Shown piece after piece: positions 53,070-62,540 of a stretch of 64,000 nucleotides of DNA. The notes under the pieces were generated by a model. That model had not been told where the DNA came from and did no database searches. It saw only the letters and a list, made by a program, of their open reading frames with translations. Position 1 is the first letter of the stretch. Each line of letters begins with the position of its first letter. The stretch is from CAG-964 sp902789345. GTDB taxonomy: Bacteria; Bacillota; Clostridia; Oscillospirales; Acutalibacteraceae. Both the position numbers and the translations under genes were made by a program. The stretch is from the NCBI GenBank assembly GCA_052117325.1, contig JBQKJJ010000010.1; one strand, written 5' to 3'.

Positions 53070-54584
53070 ATGACAAAGAAAAGAACTTCCCGTATGGCAG
53101 TTTGCTTGTTATCTTTAGTGCTGATAGTAACAAGTATGTGCTGTTTGGGAACGGCTGCGGCTTCCGCAGCAGGTACCTATGGTACAACAATTTATCTTCA
53201 AACAGACGACACCACAGACCCATATTTACACTATTGGGTAAATGGCAACACTTCACAGTCGAGCACATGGCCTGGTGTTAAAATGACAAAGGTAACAGGT
53301 GAAACCAATGTTTACAGTTACAAATTACCTTGTGATGTAGGCAGCCTGTCCGGCGTTATTTTTAACAACGGCGGCGGCGGAAACAAAATGACCGGTGATG
53401 TAACTAACATTACAGGTAATTTGTACAAGCTAAGCGGCTCATCAGGCTCTTGGTCTATGTATGACACAAGCGCTTTGAAGTTGTCTGTTGAAACAGATGT
53501 TGAGGCACCGCAGTATAAGGGAACAGACATTGTTATTAAGGCAGTTTCAGCCGGAGGACAGGGTACTGTAACATATACCTTCTCGGTAAACTCTCAGACA
53601 ATTTATACAGGTACAAACAGCACATGTACTTGGACACCAACTCAGGCAGGCACATACACAATTAAGGTAGACGCAAAAGACACTGCCGGCAACACAAACA
53701 GCAAGCAGATTTCTTATGAAATTAAGGACGATGCACAGGCTGTAGAGCCGGTACTAAAGGGTATTTCTACAGGTTATTCAGGACAGGTTCCTGTAAACAC
53801 CTCAATACCTGTAAATGTAAAGGCATCCGGCGGTAATGTAGGTACAAACCTTTTGTTCTACAAGGTTGCTGTTACTGACCCTAACGGCAATGCAGTAAAC
53901 ACAGTCTACTACAAGCAAAGTAACATTCTAAACTTTACACCAACTCAAAAGGGTGATTATAAAGTAGATGTTACTGTACAGAACAGTAAAAATACAACTA
54001 CTCAGAAAGCCTACACCGTAACTGTTGGCGATGGTGCATCAAGTGTAGCACCTGAAATTTCTTCATTCTACACAGGTTCGGTACAGGGCAAGGTTGGCAC
54101 AGCTGTTGTATTGGGAACTGTAGTTTCTGACGGCACAGGCACACCAAGCTTTACATACACATATTCTGCAAACGGTAAAACAGTTGCTGAAAAGACAAGC
54201 TCATCAAGAAGCAACACAGTAAGCTGGACACCGACACAACCGGGCAATTACACACTACAGGTAACAGTTAAGGATTCAAAGAATCTAACAGCCACACAGT
54301 ATGTTTACAACTTTGTAGTAGTTGACGGAGATACCGAGGCTCCGACAGAAACACCTACAGAGGCACCTACAGAATCACCTACAGGTGGACAATATACTAA
54401 GGGTGATGTTACAGGTGACGGAAAAGTATCACTGGCAGATGTTGTATATGTTATGAGGTCGGTAATGGGCTATGACGGATACAAACTGACAGCCGGAACA
54501 TCCAGATTTGACGCTGCTGATATGGACAATAACGGCAAAATTAATGTAATTGATGCAGTTCTGATAGCTAGAACACTTATCTAA
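53070..54584 (+). CDS. Non-catalytic starch-binding/Ig-like/dockerin protein
   Basis: The 504-residue secreted protein has a signal peptide (to about 34) and a CBM26-like module (about 38-132, HYWVNGN and STWPGVKM with aromatic residues placed as in starch-binding modules). Three Ig-like modules of about 95 residues follow (each ending in W/F-TPTQ-x-G-x-Y). A Thr/Pro/Glu linker leads to a type I dockerin (about 445-504; TGDGKVSLAD and DNNGKINVID loops). It has no enzyme domain. It would serve as a starch-targeting subunit held on a scaffold, in the manner of R. bromii Sas proteins. It is 49 bases ahead of the first alpha-amylase. Confidence 0.85.
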   Translation: MTKKRTSRMAVCLLSLVLIVTSMCCLGTAAASAAGTYGTTIYLQTDDTTDPYLHYWVNGNTSQSSTWPGVKMTKVTGETNVYSYKLPCDVGSLSGVIFNNGGGGNKMTGDVTNITGNLYKLSGSSGSWSMYDTSALKLSVETDVEAPQYKGTDIVIKAVSAGGQGTVTYTFSVNSQTIYTGTNSTCTWTPTQAGTYTIKVDAKDTAGNTNSKQISYEIKDDAQAVEPVLKGISTGYSGQVPVNTSIPVNVKASGGNVGTNLLFYKVAVTDPNGNAVNTVYYKQSNILNFTPTQKGDYKVDVTVQNSKNTTTQKAYTVTVGDGASSVAPEISSFYTGSVQGKVGTAVVLGTVVSDGTGTPSFTYTYSANGKTVAEKTSSSRSNTVSWTPTQPGNYTLQVTVKDSKNLTATQYVYNFVVVDGDTEAPTETPTEAPTESPTGGQYTKGDVTGDGKVSLADVVYVMRSVMGYDGYKLTAGTSRFDAADMDNNGKINVIDAVLIARTLI

Positions 54585-54633
54585 TCGGCAGGTCTGTATT
54601 ACCTATACTTAATAGGCAAGGAGGACACATAAA

Positions 54634-57000
54634 ATGAAAATACTTAAGAAAACTATAGCTGTAATATTGTCAGTGATGATGGTAGTTACTGTTGGCATAG
54701 TTTGTGCAAGCGCAGCAAGCACTCAAACAGCCCCAGCCAGCGATGATACATCAACCGGTATTACAGTGCACTACAAAGCAAAAGGCACAAGTGTACCGTC
54801 AATATATTATTGGAACAGTCTTCCTAAAAACATCAACGAACCTACATATCCGGGCAAGGCTATGACAGCAGACGCAAACGAGGGCGACCAATGGTTTACA
54901 TACAAGTTTGCGGATGTTACAAAAATAAATATGCTGTTTATCGAGGACGGCAAACAGTCAAAGGAACTTACAAGGGGAGCTTCCGGCGAGTTTTGGTATA
55001 AAGACGGAATTTGGTATTCCTCAAACCCTGAAAAAACCGACCCGCTTACAACCGACCTGCGTGAGGATACAATCTACTTTGTTATTACAACCCGTTTTTA
55101 TGACGGTGACACAGGCAACAATGTTCACTGTTGGGACGATTCACAGGCCAATAACCCTGACAGCGACCCTGCTTGGCGAGGTGACTTTAAAGGCTTAATC
55201 GAAAAGCTGGACTACATTAAGGCACTTGGCTTTAGTGCTGTTTGGATTACACCTGTGGTTACAAATGCCAGCGGTTACGACTACCACGGCTACCACGCAT
55301 TTGACTTTTCAACAGTAGACGCCCGTTACGAAAGTGACGGTGCTACATACCAAGACCTTATTAATGCTGCACACGCAAAGGGAATGAAAATTGTTCAGGA
55401 TGTTGTTTTGCAGCATACAGGTAACTTTGGTGAGAAGAATTTTTGCGAGTTGTTTACTAAAAAGTATAACGATGTAACAGAGCTGGGTGACTTGGAAAAA
55501 ACAATGATTCCTAACGATTATCTGCTTAATACCTATGGTTTAAAATCAGCAGAGGAATATTGGGCGCAGGCTCCGCAGATTCAGTATGATCAAAGACTAA
55601 ACCTAATGAAGGATACTACCGTAACTGCTAACAACGATACTAAAAGTCCTTTAAACGATGTTAAAAACTCAGCCAAGGTTTCTACAAACGGAACTTACAA
55701 CCCTAAAAACTACTACCACAACGGCTATTGGCAAAGCCTAAACTGGGACGACTGGACATGTAAATATGCTCAAATTGCAGGTGACTGTGTTGACTTAAAT
55801 ACAGAAAACCCTGAGGTAGCAGAGAAGCTTGTTGAGATTTACGGCAACTACATTGGAATGGGTGTTGACGGTTTCCGTATGGATACAACAAGACACATTT
55901 CAAGGCTGTCATTAAACACTATGTTTAACAAGCAGTTAAATGCCATTGGCGGCAACAGTTTCTATATGTTTGGTGAGGTTTGCTGCAGATACTCACAAAC
56001 ATGGTACAGAGACCATGCAAGTGAGTCAGTTCCTTTCTATACTTGGGACGAGCCTGACACAAGCTATACAAGTAAATGGCAGTGGGAAAACACACCTGAG
56101 GCTGTAAACAACAATATGAACCTTACTCTACAGCATTGGGACGCTTATGACAACACATCAAAACAGCCTACAAGCGACAATGCATTCCTAAACGGCAACG
56201 ATTACCACACTCCTGATTACAGCAAGTCTTCAGGCTTGGGTACTATTGACTTCTTAATGCATTGGCAGTTCGATTCAGCAAGCAGTGCATTTAACAGCGC
56301 ACTGGGTGAGGATAAGTATTTTAACGATTCAACCTGGAATGTTGTATATGTAGATTCACACGACTATGCACCTGATAAGAATCAGAAACACCGTTTTACA
56401 GGCGGTACACAAACTTGGGCAGAAAATATGTGCCTAATGTTTACATTCCGTGGAATACCGTGTCTGTACTACGGAAGTGAGGTTGAGTTCCAAAAGGGCG
56501 AAATAATTGATGTTGGTCCTAACCAGCCGTTAAGTACAACAGGTAGAGCGTATTTTGGTGATTACCTGGAGGGTAATGTAGCTGCTACAGATTACGGCGA
56601 ATACAAGGCTGACGGTACAGTTGCAGACACACTTAACAGTACGCTTTCACAGCAGCTGATTAAGCTTAATAAAATAAGAAGAGCTGTTCCTGCACTTCAA
56701 AAGGGACAGTACTCAACAAAAGATGTTACAGGCAGTATGGCATTTAAGCGTGGCTATACTGACCCTAATTCCGGCGATAAGAGCTTCGCTTGTGTTGCAG
56801 TAACAAATGCTGCTACATTCAAGAATATTCCTAACGGTACATACATTGACGCTGTTACAGGCGACACAAAGACAGTTACAAACGGCACACTTAGCATTTC
56901 TGCTTCAGGTAAGGGTAACTGTCGTGTATATGTACTAAGCAGTAACGGCTACAAAGGAATTAGCGGTAAAATCGGCGGAACAACAACATATCTTAAGTAA
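54634..57000 (+). CDS. Secreted alpha-amylase with N-terminal CBM26-like module (copy 1)
   Basis: The 788-residue protein has a signal peptide (to about 28) and a CBM26-like module (about 42-120, IYYWNSLP, YPGKAM). The GH13 barrel has nucleophile D417 (GFRMDTTRH), acid/base E448 (MFGEVC) and D577 (VDSHDY). It acts on alpha-1,4 links in starch outside the cell. Region II reads Arg where most amylases have Lys (DTTRH). It has neither dockerin nor sortase signal, so it is probably free or loosely bound by its starch module. AGGAGGA precedes the start. The second copy follows 117 bases on. Confidence 0.9.
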   Translation: MKILKKTIAVILSVMMVVTVGIVCASAASTQTAPASDDTSTGITVHYKAKGTSVPSIYYWNSLPKNINEPTYPGKAMTADANEGDQWFTYKFADVTKINMLFIEDGKQSKELTRGASGEFWYKDGIWYSSNPEKTDPLTTDLREDTIYFVITTRFYDGDTGNNVHCWDDSQANNPDSDPAWRGDFKGLIEKLDYIKALGFSAVWITPVVTNASGYDYHGYHAFDFSTVDARYESDGATYQDLINAAHAKGMKIVQDVVLQHTGNFGEKNFCELFTKKYNDVTELGDLEKTMIPNDYLLNTYGLKSAEEYWAQAPQIQYDQRLNLMKDTTVTANNDTKSPLNDVKNSAKVSTNGTYNPKNYYHNGYWQSLNWDDWTCKYAQIAGDCVDLNTENPEVAEKLVEIYGNYIGMGVDGFRMDTTRHISRLSLNTMFNKQLNAIGGNSFYMFGEVCCRYSQTWYRDHASESVPFYTWDEPDTSYTSKWQWENTPEAVNNNMNLTLQHWDAYDNTSKQPTSDNAFLNGNDYHTPDYSKSSGLGTIDFLMHWQFDSASSAFNSALGEDKYFNDSTWNVVYVDSHDYAPDKNQKHRFTGGTQTWAENMCLMFTFRGIPCLYYGSEVEFQKGEIIDVGPNQPLSTTGRAYFGDYLEGNVAATDYGEYKADGTVADTLNSTLSQQLIKLNKIRRAVPALQKGQYSTKDVTGSMAFKRGYTDPNSGDKSFACVAVTNAATFKNIPNGTYIDAVTGDTKTVTNGTLSISASGKGNCRVYVLSSNGYKGISGKIGGTTTYLK

Positions 57001-57020
57001 TTACAGACATTTTGCCGTGT

Positions 57021-57042
57021 ACCTGCTGCTTGTACAGCAGGT
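57021..57042 (+). repeat. Stem-loop between the two amylase genes
   Basis: ACCTGCTG and CAGCAGGT with loop CTTGTA and no T-tract. It may stabilise the upstream mRNA end or attenuate. Confidence 0.5.
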
Positions 57043-57117
57043 GCATGGTGAAAGCTAAAACTTATTATGATATTAGAAGAATTGAAGAAAATTGAAGAAA
57101 AAGGAGAATAACGAAGA

Positions 57118-59379
57118 ATGAACAACTTTAAACGAGTTGTTGCAGTAGTAGTAGCTATAATGCTTGTTGTTACCTGTGGCGCCATTTCAGTAAGTGCAGC
57201 CACAACAGACAACGCAAAGGTAGCTGCAAACGGCAGTGGTATTACTATACATTACTATGGTTCATCTACTACGCCAAATATATACTACTGGAACAGCTTA
57301 CCTACTAACATAGACTCGCCTTCTTATCCTGGCCCAAATATGACCAGAGATACTTCTGCGGCAGGTCCTAACTGTTATACATACAGATTTAACAATGTTA
57401 CTAAAATAAACTTCTTGTTTGTTGAAAACGGTAAACAGTCTAAGGAGCTTACAAGAGAGTACAATGCATCAAACAATGGTGACTGGTGGTACAAGGACGG
57501 CAAATGGTACAAGCAGGACCCATACCAGTTTGATGATTATGAGCGTACAGACTTGCGTGAAGATTCTATATACTTCATCATTACAACCCGTTTCTATGAT
57601 GGCGACACAGGCAACAATGTTCACTGCTGGGAGGACGCAAAGGCAAACAACCCTGACAGCGACCCTGCTTGGCGTGGCGACTTTAAGGGACTTATTCAAA
57701 AGCTGGACTACATTAAGGCTCTTGGCTTTAGCGCAGTATGGATTACACCTGTAGTTTCAAACTGTAGTGGTTACGACTATCACGGTTACCATGCATTCGA
57801 CTTTACAACAGTTGACCCTCGTTATGAGAGTGACGACACAACTTTTGAAGATGTAATTGCCGCTGCACACGACAGAGATATGAAAATAATCCAGGACGTT
57901 GTTTGGAACCACACTTCAAACTTCGGTGAAGCAAAGCTTGCACCAATGTTTGACAGAACTTACAACAAAATTCAGGACCTTGGTTCTATAGATTGTCTTA
58001 AAGTAAAAGAGGGCTCTGTTCTTCAGCAAAAATTCCCTAACTATGACTCTATGGACGGTACTTCACAGTACAAGGTAGCCAGACTTGGGGTTATGAAGGA
58101 AGATGCCAACGACACAAAGAATTATTATCACCACGATAAATCCCTAAGCTATGGTTCTTATACCGAGCAGACAGGTCAAATGGCTGATGACTGTGTTGAT
58201 ATAAACACAGAAAATCCGGAGGTAGCTGAGTACCTAACATCTACATACAAAAATTATGTTGATATGGGTGTTGACGCATTCCGTCTTGATACAGAAAAGC
58301 ATATTAACCGCTGGACACTTAACAGCGCTTACTTCCCTGCATTTTCTGACGTTAAAAACTTCTATATCTTTGGTGAGGTTTGTGCAAGAAGAAGAGAAGC
58401 AGTAAATGAGGGCGGTTTGTCAGACTCGTGTTTCTTCTACACATGGAAAGAAACAGACAGCAGCTGGACAAATAACTGGAGCAATACAGATATGAAGTCC
58501 AACTATGACAATGCTGTTAAGCATTTTGGTAAGTACAATACAAACTCACCTGTAGAAAAGAGTAACAATGCATTCCTAAACGGTAACGATTACCATACTC
58601 CTGACTACAGCAAGGCAAACGGTACAGGTACTATTGACTTTACAATGCACTGGAACTTCTATACAGCTCGTGATGCATACAACTCAGCACTTAGCGAAGA
58701 CGCTTTGTTCAACGACTCTACTTGGAATGTTGTATATGTAGATTCACACGACTATAGCCCTGACGAGTGCCAGTATGTTCGTTACAATGCCGGTACACAG
58801 GCTTGGGCAGAGAATATGTGCCTAATGTTTACATTCCGTGGTATTCCTTGTATTTACTACGGTTCTGAAGTTGAGTTTATGAAAGGTCAGCGTATTGACG
58901 AAGGTCCAAACATACCTCTAAGTAAATCAGGTCGTGCTTACTTTGGTGATTATCTTGAGGGCAATGTTACAGCTTCAGGCTTTGGTGACTACACAGCCAA
59001 CGGCAAGGTTTCTGAAACACTAAGCAGCGCACTGTCGCAGCAGCTAATTAAGCTGAACAAGATTAGAAGAGCTGTTCCTGCACTGCAAAAGGGCCAGTAT
59101 GCTTCTGTTGGCGAAATGTGCTTCAAGCGTGGCTATACAGACCCTGAAACAGGCGAAAAGAGCTTTGCTTGCGTAGCAGTAACAAACGGCGCTACATTCT
59201 CAAATATACCAAACGGTAAGTATATTGACGCAGTAACAGGTGATGTTAAAAATGTTACAAACGGCACACTTTCAGTAAGTGCTTCCGGTAAGGGTAACTG
59301 CAGAGTTTATGTTCTAAGCTCAAACGGTTACACAGGCATTAGCGGTAAAATCGGTAACACTACAACATACCTAAAGTAA
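57118..59379 (+). CDS. Secreted alpha-amylase with N-terminal CBM26-like module (copy 2)
   Basis: The 753-residue paralogue of the preceding gene has the same order: signal peptide, CBM26-like module (about 38-118), GH13 barrel with D391 (AFRLDTEKH), E420 (IFGEVC) and D545 (VDSHDY). The two copies are nearly identical over most of the catalytic core and the last 150 residues. They differ in the loop after QDVV (57 or so residues longer in copy 1) and in region II (Lys here, Arg in copy 1). It has no dockerin. AAAGGAG precedes the start and a strong terminator follows. Confidence 0.9.
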   Translation: MNNFKRVVAVVVAIMLVVTCGAISVSAATTDNAKVAANGSGITIHYYGSSTTPNIYYWNSLPTNIDSPSYPGPNMTRDTSAAGPNCYTYRFNNVTKINFLFVENGKQSKELTREYNASNNGDWWYKDGKWYKQDPYQFDDYERTDLREDSIYFIITTRFYDGDTGNNVHCWEDAKANNPDSDPAWRGDFKGLIQKLDYIKALGFSAVWITPVVSNCSGYDYHGYHAFDFTTVDPRYESDDTTFEDVIAAAHDRDMKIIQDVVWNHTSNFGEAKLAPMFDRTYNKIQDLGSIDCLKVKEGSVLQQKFPNYDSMDGTSQYKVARLGVMKEDANDTKNYYHHDKSLSYGSYTEQTGQMADDCVDINTENPEVAEYLTSTYKNYVDMGVDAFRLDTEKHINRWTLNSAYFPAFSDVKNFYIFGEVCARRREAVNEGGLSDSCFFYTWKETDSSWTNNWSNTDMKSNYDNAVKHFGKYNTNSPVEKSNNAFLNGNDYHTPDYSKANGTGTIDFTMHWNFYTARDAYNSALSEDALFNDSTWNVVYVDSHDYSPDECQYVRYNAGTQAWAENMCLMFTFRGIPCIYYGSEVEFMKGQRIDEGPNIPLSKSGRAYFGDYLEGNVTASGFGDYTANGKVSETLSSALSQQLIKLNKIRRAVPALQKGQYASVGEMCFKRGYTDPETGEKSFACVAVTNGATFSNIPNGKYIDAVTGDVKNVTNGTLSVSASGKGNCRVYVLSSNGYTGISGKIGNTTTYLK

Positions 59380-59424
59380 AAATAACAATTACAATTACAA
59401 TTACATAGCTTAGTTGTTACGAAA

Positions 59425-59463
59425 AAAAACGGTCTTAATCCTATATGGGTTAAGGCCGTTTTT
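59425..59463 (+). terminator. Terminator of the amylase genes
   Basis: A 17-bp stem with several G-U pairs (59425-59441 with 59447-59463), loop of 5, T-rich right arm. Confidence 0.85.
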
Positions 59464-59774
59464 AAATATGCAGATTGCAAAAATCCAAAGGCGTAAAAGC
59501 ATAATGTAATAAGCCACTGTTGTTAATTATACTAATTATCAATTAAACGCTTCAGCAAGACACTGCCCTGCGGTGATACTTGTAATGGTACTTTGAGAGG
59601 GGTTTTGGATAACCACAGTAGTTGGTTTTGTTAAAGTGATTTATTGGATTTTAGTATTAGTAGTAGAAATAACACTATAAATTAAAAGATTTTTACTTGT
59701 GTAGGTTTTTAATTTTGAGTATGATATGTAGTGTTGTATTTTATAAATTGCCCAAGGGCAGAGGAGGAAGAATT
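59464..59774. other. Intergenic region before the oxidase-fold gene
   Basis: No gene, RNA or clear promoter is seen. An in-frame extension of the next gene to 59697 lacks a ribosome binding site. Confidence 0.4.
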
Positions 59775-60260
59775 TTGAGAAGAAAAGACAGACAGGTTAC
59801 AAACCAAGATGAAATCATTGACATTATTAAACGCTGTGATGTATGCCGTTTGGCATTGAATACAGATACTTTCCCATACATAGTACCGCTGAATTTTGGA
59901 TTTACAGTAGATAACTGCGGCACTATAACCCTTTATTTTCACGGTGCAAAGCAGGGTGAAAAGCATATTTTAATCCAAAAGGACAACAGAGCAGCCTTTG
60001 AAATGGACTGCAGCCACCGGCTTATTCCGCAAACTAACGGCAACAGCTGCAGCTGTACTATGAATTACGAAAGCGTTGTGGGTACAGGAAAAATAGAATA
60101 TGTTGCCGACAGCGAAAAGGAAAAGGCTCTTGCTGTACTTATGAATCACTACCACACTGTGCAGAAGTATAGCTTTAATAAAAATATGGTTGACAATACA
60201 GCAGTTTTTAAGCTGACAGTACAGCATATTGCTGCTAAAAGAAGAGATGGATTGGCTTAA
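59775..60260 (+). CDS. Pyridoxamine 5'-phosphate oxidase-fold (NimA-like) protein
   Basis: The 161-residue protein has the flavin-binding split-barrel layout of the NimA/PNPOx-like family. RLALNTDTFPYIVPLNFGF, then LYFHGAKQGEKHILI (the H-x-A-x-x-G-x-K block) and the final KLTVQHIAAKRR match family members. Such proteins bind FMN or haem; some give nitroimidazole resistance, but most clostridial copies have no known role. TTG 59775 follows GAGGAGGAAG and is preferred over upstream starts. It separates the amylases from the last dockerin gene and is unrelated to starch. Confidence 0.8.
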   Translation: MRRKDRQVTNQDEIIDIIKRCDVCRLALNTDTFPYIVPLNFGFTVDNCGTITLYFHGAKQGEKHILIQKDNRAAFEMDCSHRLIPQTNGNSCSCTMNYESVVGTGKIEYVADSEKEKALAVLMNHYHTVQKYSFNKNMVDNTAVFKLTVQHIAAKRRDGLA

Positions 60261-60591
60261 TTAGGGCTTAATTTTGTGAATAATGCACAAACAAGTTGGC
60301 TTTATTTCTGCAACAAGAGTTAGTGAAAACAAATCCCCTATGGCGAAAAATGTCGAAATTTGGTGGTAAAATATATTTACAGGTAATATAAGGTAAATAA
60401 TTTTAGAACAGTCTTTTATTTATATACTTTTAGATCGGTAAAATAGTTGCCGCCGAAATTTTTAAATTCTAAAGAATCCCTTGCTTAAATAAAGACGCAT
60501 TTTTGTGCAGAGTGGGGGCGGTGTGAGATGTTGAGGCGATTTTCTGCTTTTACCGATTTCAGGTGTTAGTTTGGTTTAGGGGAACGGTTTT
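60261..60591. other. Intergenic region upstream of the beta-propeller-like gene
   Basis: No gene is supported. ATCGGTAAAA near 60434-60443 has an inverted copy near 60547-60557, about 105 bases apart, which could close a leader structure. Function is unknown. Confidence 0.35.
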
Positions 60592-62040
60592 ATGGGGAAA
60601 ATTATAGGTTGTTTGGCTAAGTGTAAAAACCTTATGCTTTGCGTAGGCGTGTTGGCAGCTGCCTTTGCATTTTCTGTTGGTGCAAGTGTTTATGCTGCAA
60701 ATAAACAGATTATAAATAATATGGGAGATAACGCAAGGCTTACAGTAAACGAAAGCGGTGCGTATGTTGTCAGCTACAACCACAGCAGTGTAGCTGTAAA
60801 TTACATTACAGGTGAGGGCTGCGATACACGCCGTTTTAACACAGAGGGAGAAATAAAATATATTTATGTAGGTCAAAACTGTATTTACGCAATGTGCGTA
60901 AGCGGTGAACAAATATACCTAAACTGTTATTTTTTCAGTAACGACTCGGTGTATTATTATCCCTTTAATAATGTTAAAATTAACGGTAACTACAAATTTT
61001 GCGTAAGCAATGACCGTGTTTTCTTTGCTGAAAGCGGTGAAATTTCTACAACTTTTTACTGCTACTCTGTTTATGGAGAATATCTTTACAGCTTTACTCT
61101 TGACCGAGTAACTGATTTTGCCATAAACCAAAGGGAGGACACACTGTTTATTTTGTCCCAAAGCAAAATATATACCGTTAATGCTGCTGACAATAGTACG
61201 CCATTACTGCAAATGCAGACTAATGTTATGTATTCTGAAATATATGTAACAGATAATACGGTTTTTGATTATGACGGCTGTATTGCCGATGTTGCCGCAG
61301 ATGTGTTTATAGAAAGCGGTATACAGTGCGGGAAAATGAACGGCGGTGTAGTAAATAAATACTACTGTAGATATGCCAACGGCAGAATATACGGCTATGA
61401 TGTAACCGGGGCTGAAAATATATTGTACAATACCGACTATACAGGCAATGCACAAATGTGCAGTTTTAATGATAATCTTTACTTGTTGTACGACGACGGT
61501 ACCTTTGAGATAATAAACAGCAGTGAGCTTTCCTTTCCTGTAATTCCCACAGTACCTACGGAAAATCCGACAGCTGCAACAAAACCTCCTAAAAAGCCTG
61601 TTGTACCAACAGAGCCGGGCAGTGAACATACAGCCCGTATTTTTGCGGTAAACAGTTACAGTTTAGATGCCAAGCGTTCTATTATTTGGGATATACCTGC
61701 AGGTACAACAATAGCACAGCTTAAAAACGGAATAACATCAACCGGCTATGATGTTGAAATATACAGTAAAAGCAATGTAAAGAAAACAAGCGGCAAGGTG
61801 GGCACAGACTGTACTATGCGGCTTAAGCATAACGGCAGTGAATACGGGGCGTATAAGCTGTCTGTCTTAGGCGATTTGACAGGTGAGGGGAATGTTAGCT
61901 CAAGTGACTCCGCAACTTTAAGCGAATATTTTATGGAAAGCACCACATTAACAGAACCCCAGCTTTTGGCGGCGGACTGCAATAAGGACGGAAATGTAAC
62001 AGGCGCAGACCTTGTAAAGCTGGCAAAAAATAATTTGTAA
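60592..62040 (+). CDS. Exported beta-propeller-like protein with C-terminal dockerin-like domain
   Basis: The 482-residue protein has a signal or anchor segment (about 12-34). Residues about 45-310 are repeated four-strand units with Tyr/Asp-rich strands and D-x-x-x-Y/F-x-Y turns that look like a WD40/PQQ-type propeller. A Pro/Thr linker (PTENPTAATKPP) follows, then a small beta module (about 345-420) containing IPAGTTIAQLK, as seen before dockerins in other clostridial proteins. The C-terminal dockerin-like domain (about 424-482) has loops DLTGEGNVSSSD and DCNKDGNVTGAD. The first loop has Glu at a usual Asp position. GGGGAACGG precedes the start. It has no known partner. Confidence 0.72.
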   Translation: MGKIIGCLAKCKNLMLCVGVLAAAFAFSVGASVYAANKQIINNMGDNARLTVNESGAYVVSYNHSSVAVNYITGEGCDTRRFNTEGEIKYIYVGQNCIYAMCVSGEQIYLNCYFFSNDSVYYYPFNNVKINGNYKFCVSNDRVFFAESGEISTTFYCYSVYGEYLYSFTLDRVTDFAINQREDTLFILSQSKIYTVNAADNSTPLLQMQTNVMYSEIYVTDNTVFDYDGCIADVAADVFIESGIQCGKMNGGVVNKYYCRYANGRIYGYDVTGAENILYNTDYTGNAQMCSFNDNLYLLYDDGTFEIINSSELSFPVIPTVPTENPTAATKPPKKPVVPTEPGSEHTARIFAVNSYSLDAKRSIIWDIPAGTTIAQLKNGITSTGYDVEIYSKSNVKKTSGKVGTDCTMRLKHNGSEYGAYKLSVLGDLTGEGNVSSSDSATLSEYFMESTTLTEPQLLAADCNKDGNVTGADLVKLAKNNL

Positions 62041-62094
62041 CCACTTAATGATAAATGCGTATTATGTAGTAAAAGTCTTAGGTGGTGAAAGGGT

Positions 62095-62241
62095 ATGCGA
62101 CGCCCAAAAAAGAAATGCTGTAACGGTGGCTTAATATTTGGTATTGGATTACTTATAGGAACACTGCTTCCATGTAGGTTTGTAGTAGTGATTTCCGCCG
62201 TTGTAATTTGCATATTGTCTTTATTTACATTTAAACATTAA
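62095..62241 (+). CDS. 48-residue membrane microprotein
   Basis: ATG 62095 follows GGTGGTGAAAGGG. The peptide begins MRRPKKKCCNGG, a basic segment with a Cys pair, and continues as two hydrophobic segments (about 13-25 and 29-45) separated by CR, ending FKH. It looks like a short membrane hairpin. I do not know its family. It ends 13 bases before the SpoVM-like peptide, so the two are probably co-transcribed. Confidence 0.6.
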   Translation: MRRPKKKCCNGGLIFGIGLLIGTLLPCRFVVVISAVVICILSLFTFKH

Positions 62242-62254
62242 TGGAGGTTATGTT

Positions 62255-62347
62255 ATGAAATTTGTAGTAATTGACAATCCAAAGTTCTGGGGCTTTATTT
62301 TAAGAAAAATATACGGCATAAAAAAGCTTGACCTTACACAAAACTAA
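62255..62347 (+). CDS. spoVM: SpoVM-like sporulation peptide
   Basis: ATG 62255 after TGGAGG encodes 30 residues starting MKFVVIDNPKFWGFILRKIY. The pattern M-K-F-x-x-I-x-x-P-K-F-x-G-x-I-x-R-x-x-x-G matches SpoVM of Bacillus (26 residues), including the central Pro and the amphipathic helix that recognises the curved forespore membrane and starts coat assembly with SpoIVA. The Lys-rich end also fits. Its identification is by eye and rests on the short motif, but it has an excellent binding site, an intact frame and a following terminator. Confidence 0.72.
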   Translation: MKFVVIDNPKFWGFILRKIYGIKKLDLTQN

Positions 62348-62476
62348 GCAAGCACATATAAACTGAGGCTTGGCTGTTTATAAAATACAGCTTGCTTTAA
62401 CAATGTAACCTAGACTTTTGCAAATGTTAAGCACCGCCAAGTGTAATACCCCAAATTATAATTAGCTCATATACAT

Positions 62477-62523
62477 AAAAACACAGAAAGCAGTTTAAAC
62501 GGGTAAATGCTTTCTGTGTTTTT
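62477..62523. terminator. Bidirectional terminator between the SpoVM-like gene and rmuC
   Basis: A perfect 16-bp stem (62477-62492 with 62508-62523) and a 15-base loop; A-run on the left and T-run on the right serve both convergent genes. Confidence 0.88.
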
Positions 62524-62540
62524 CATTTGTGTATTTAACT

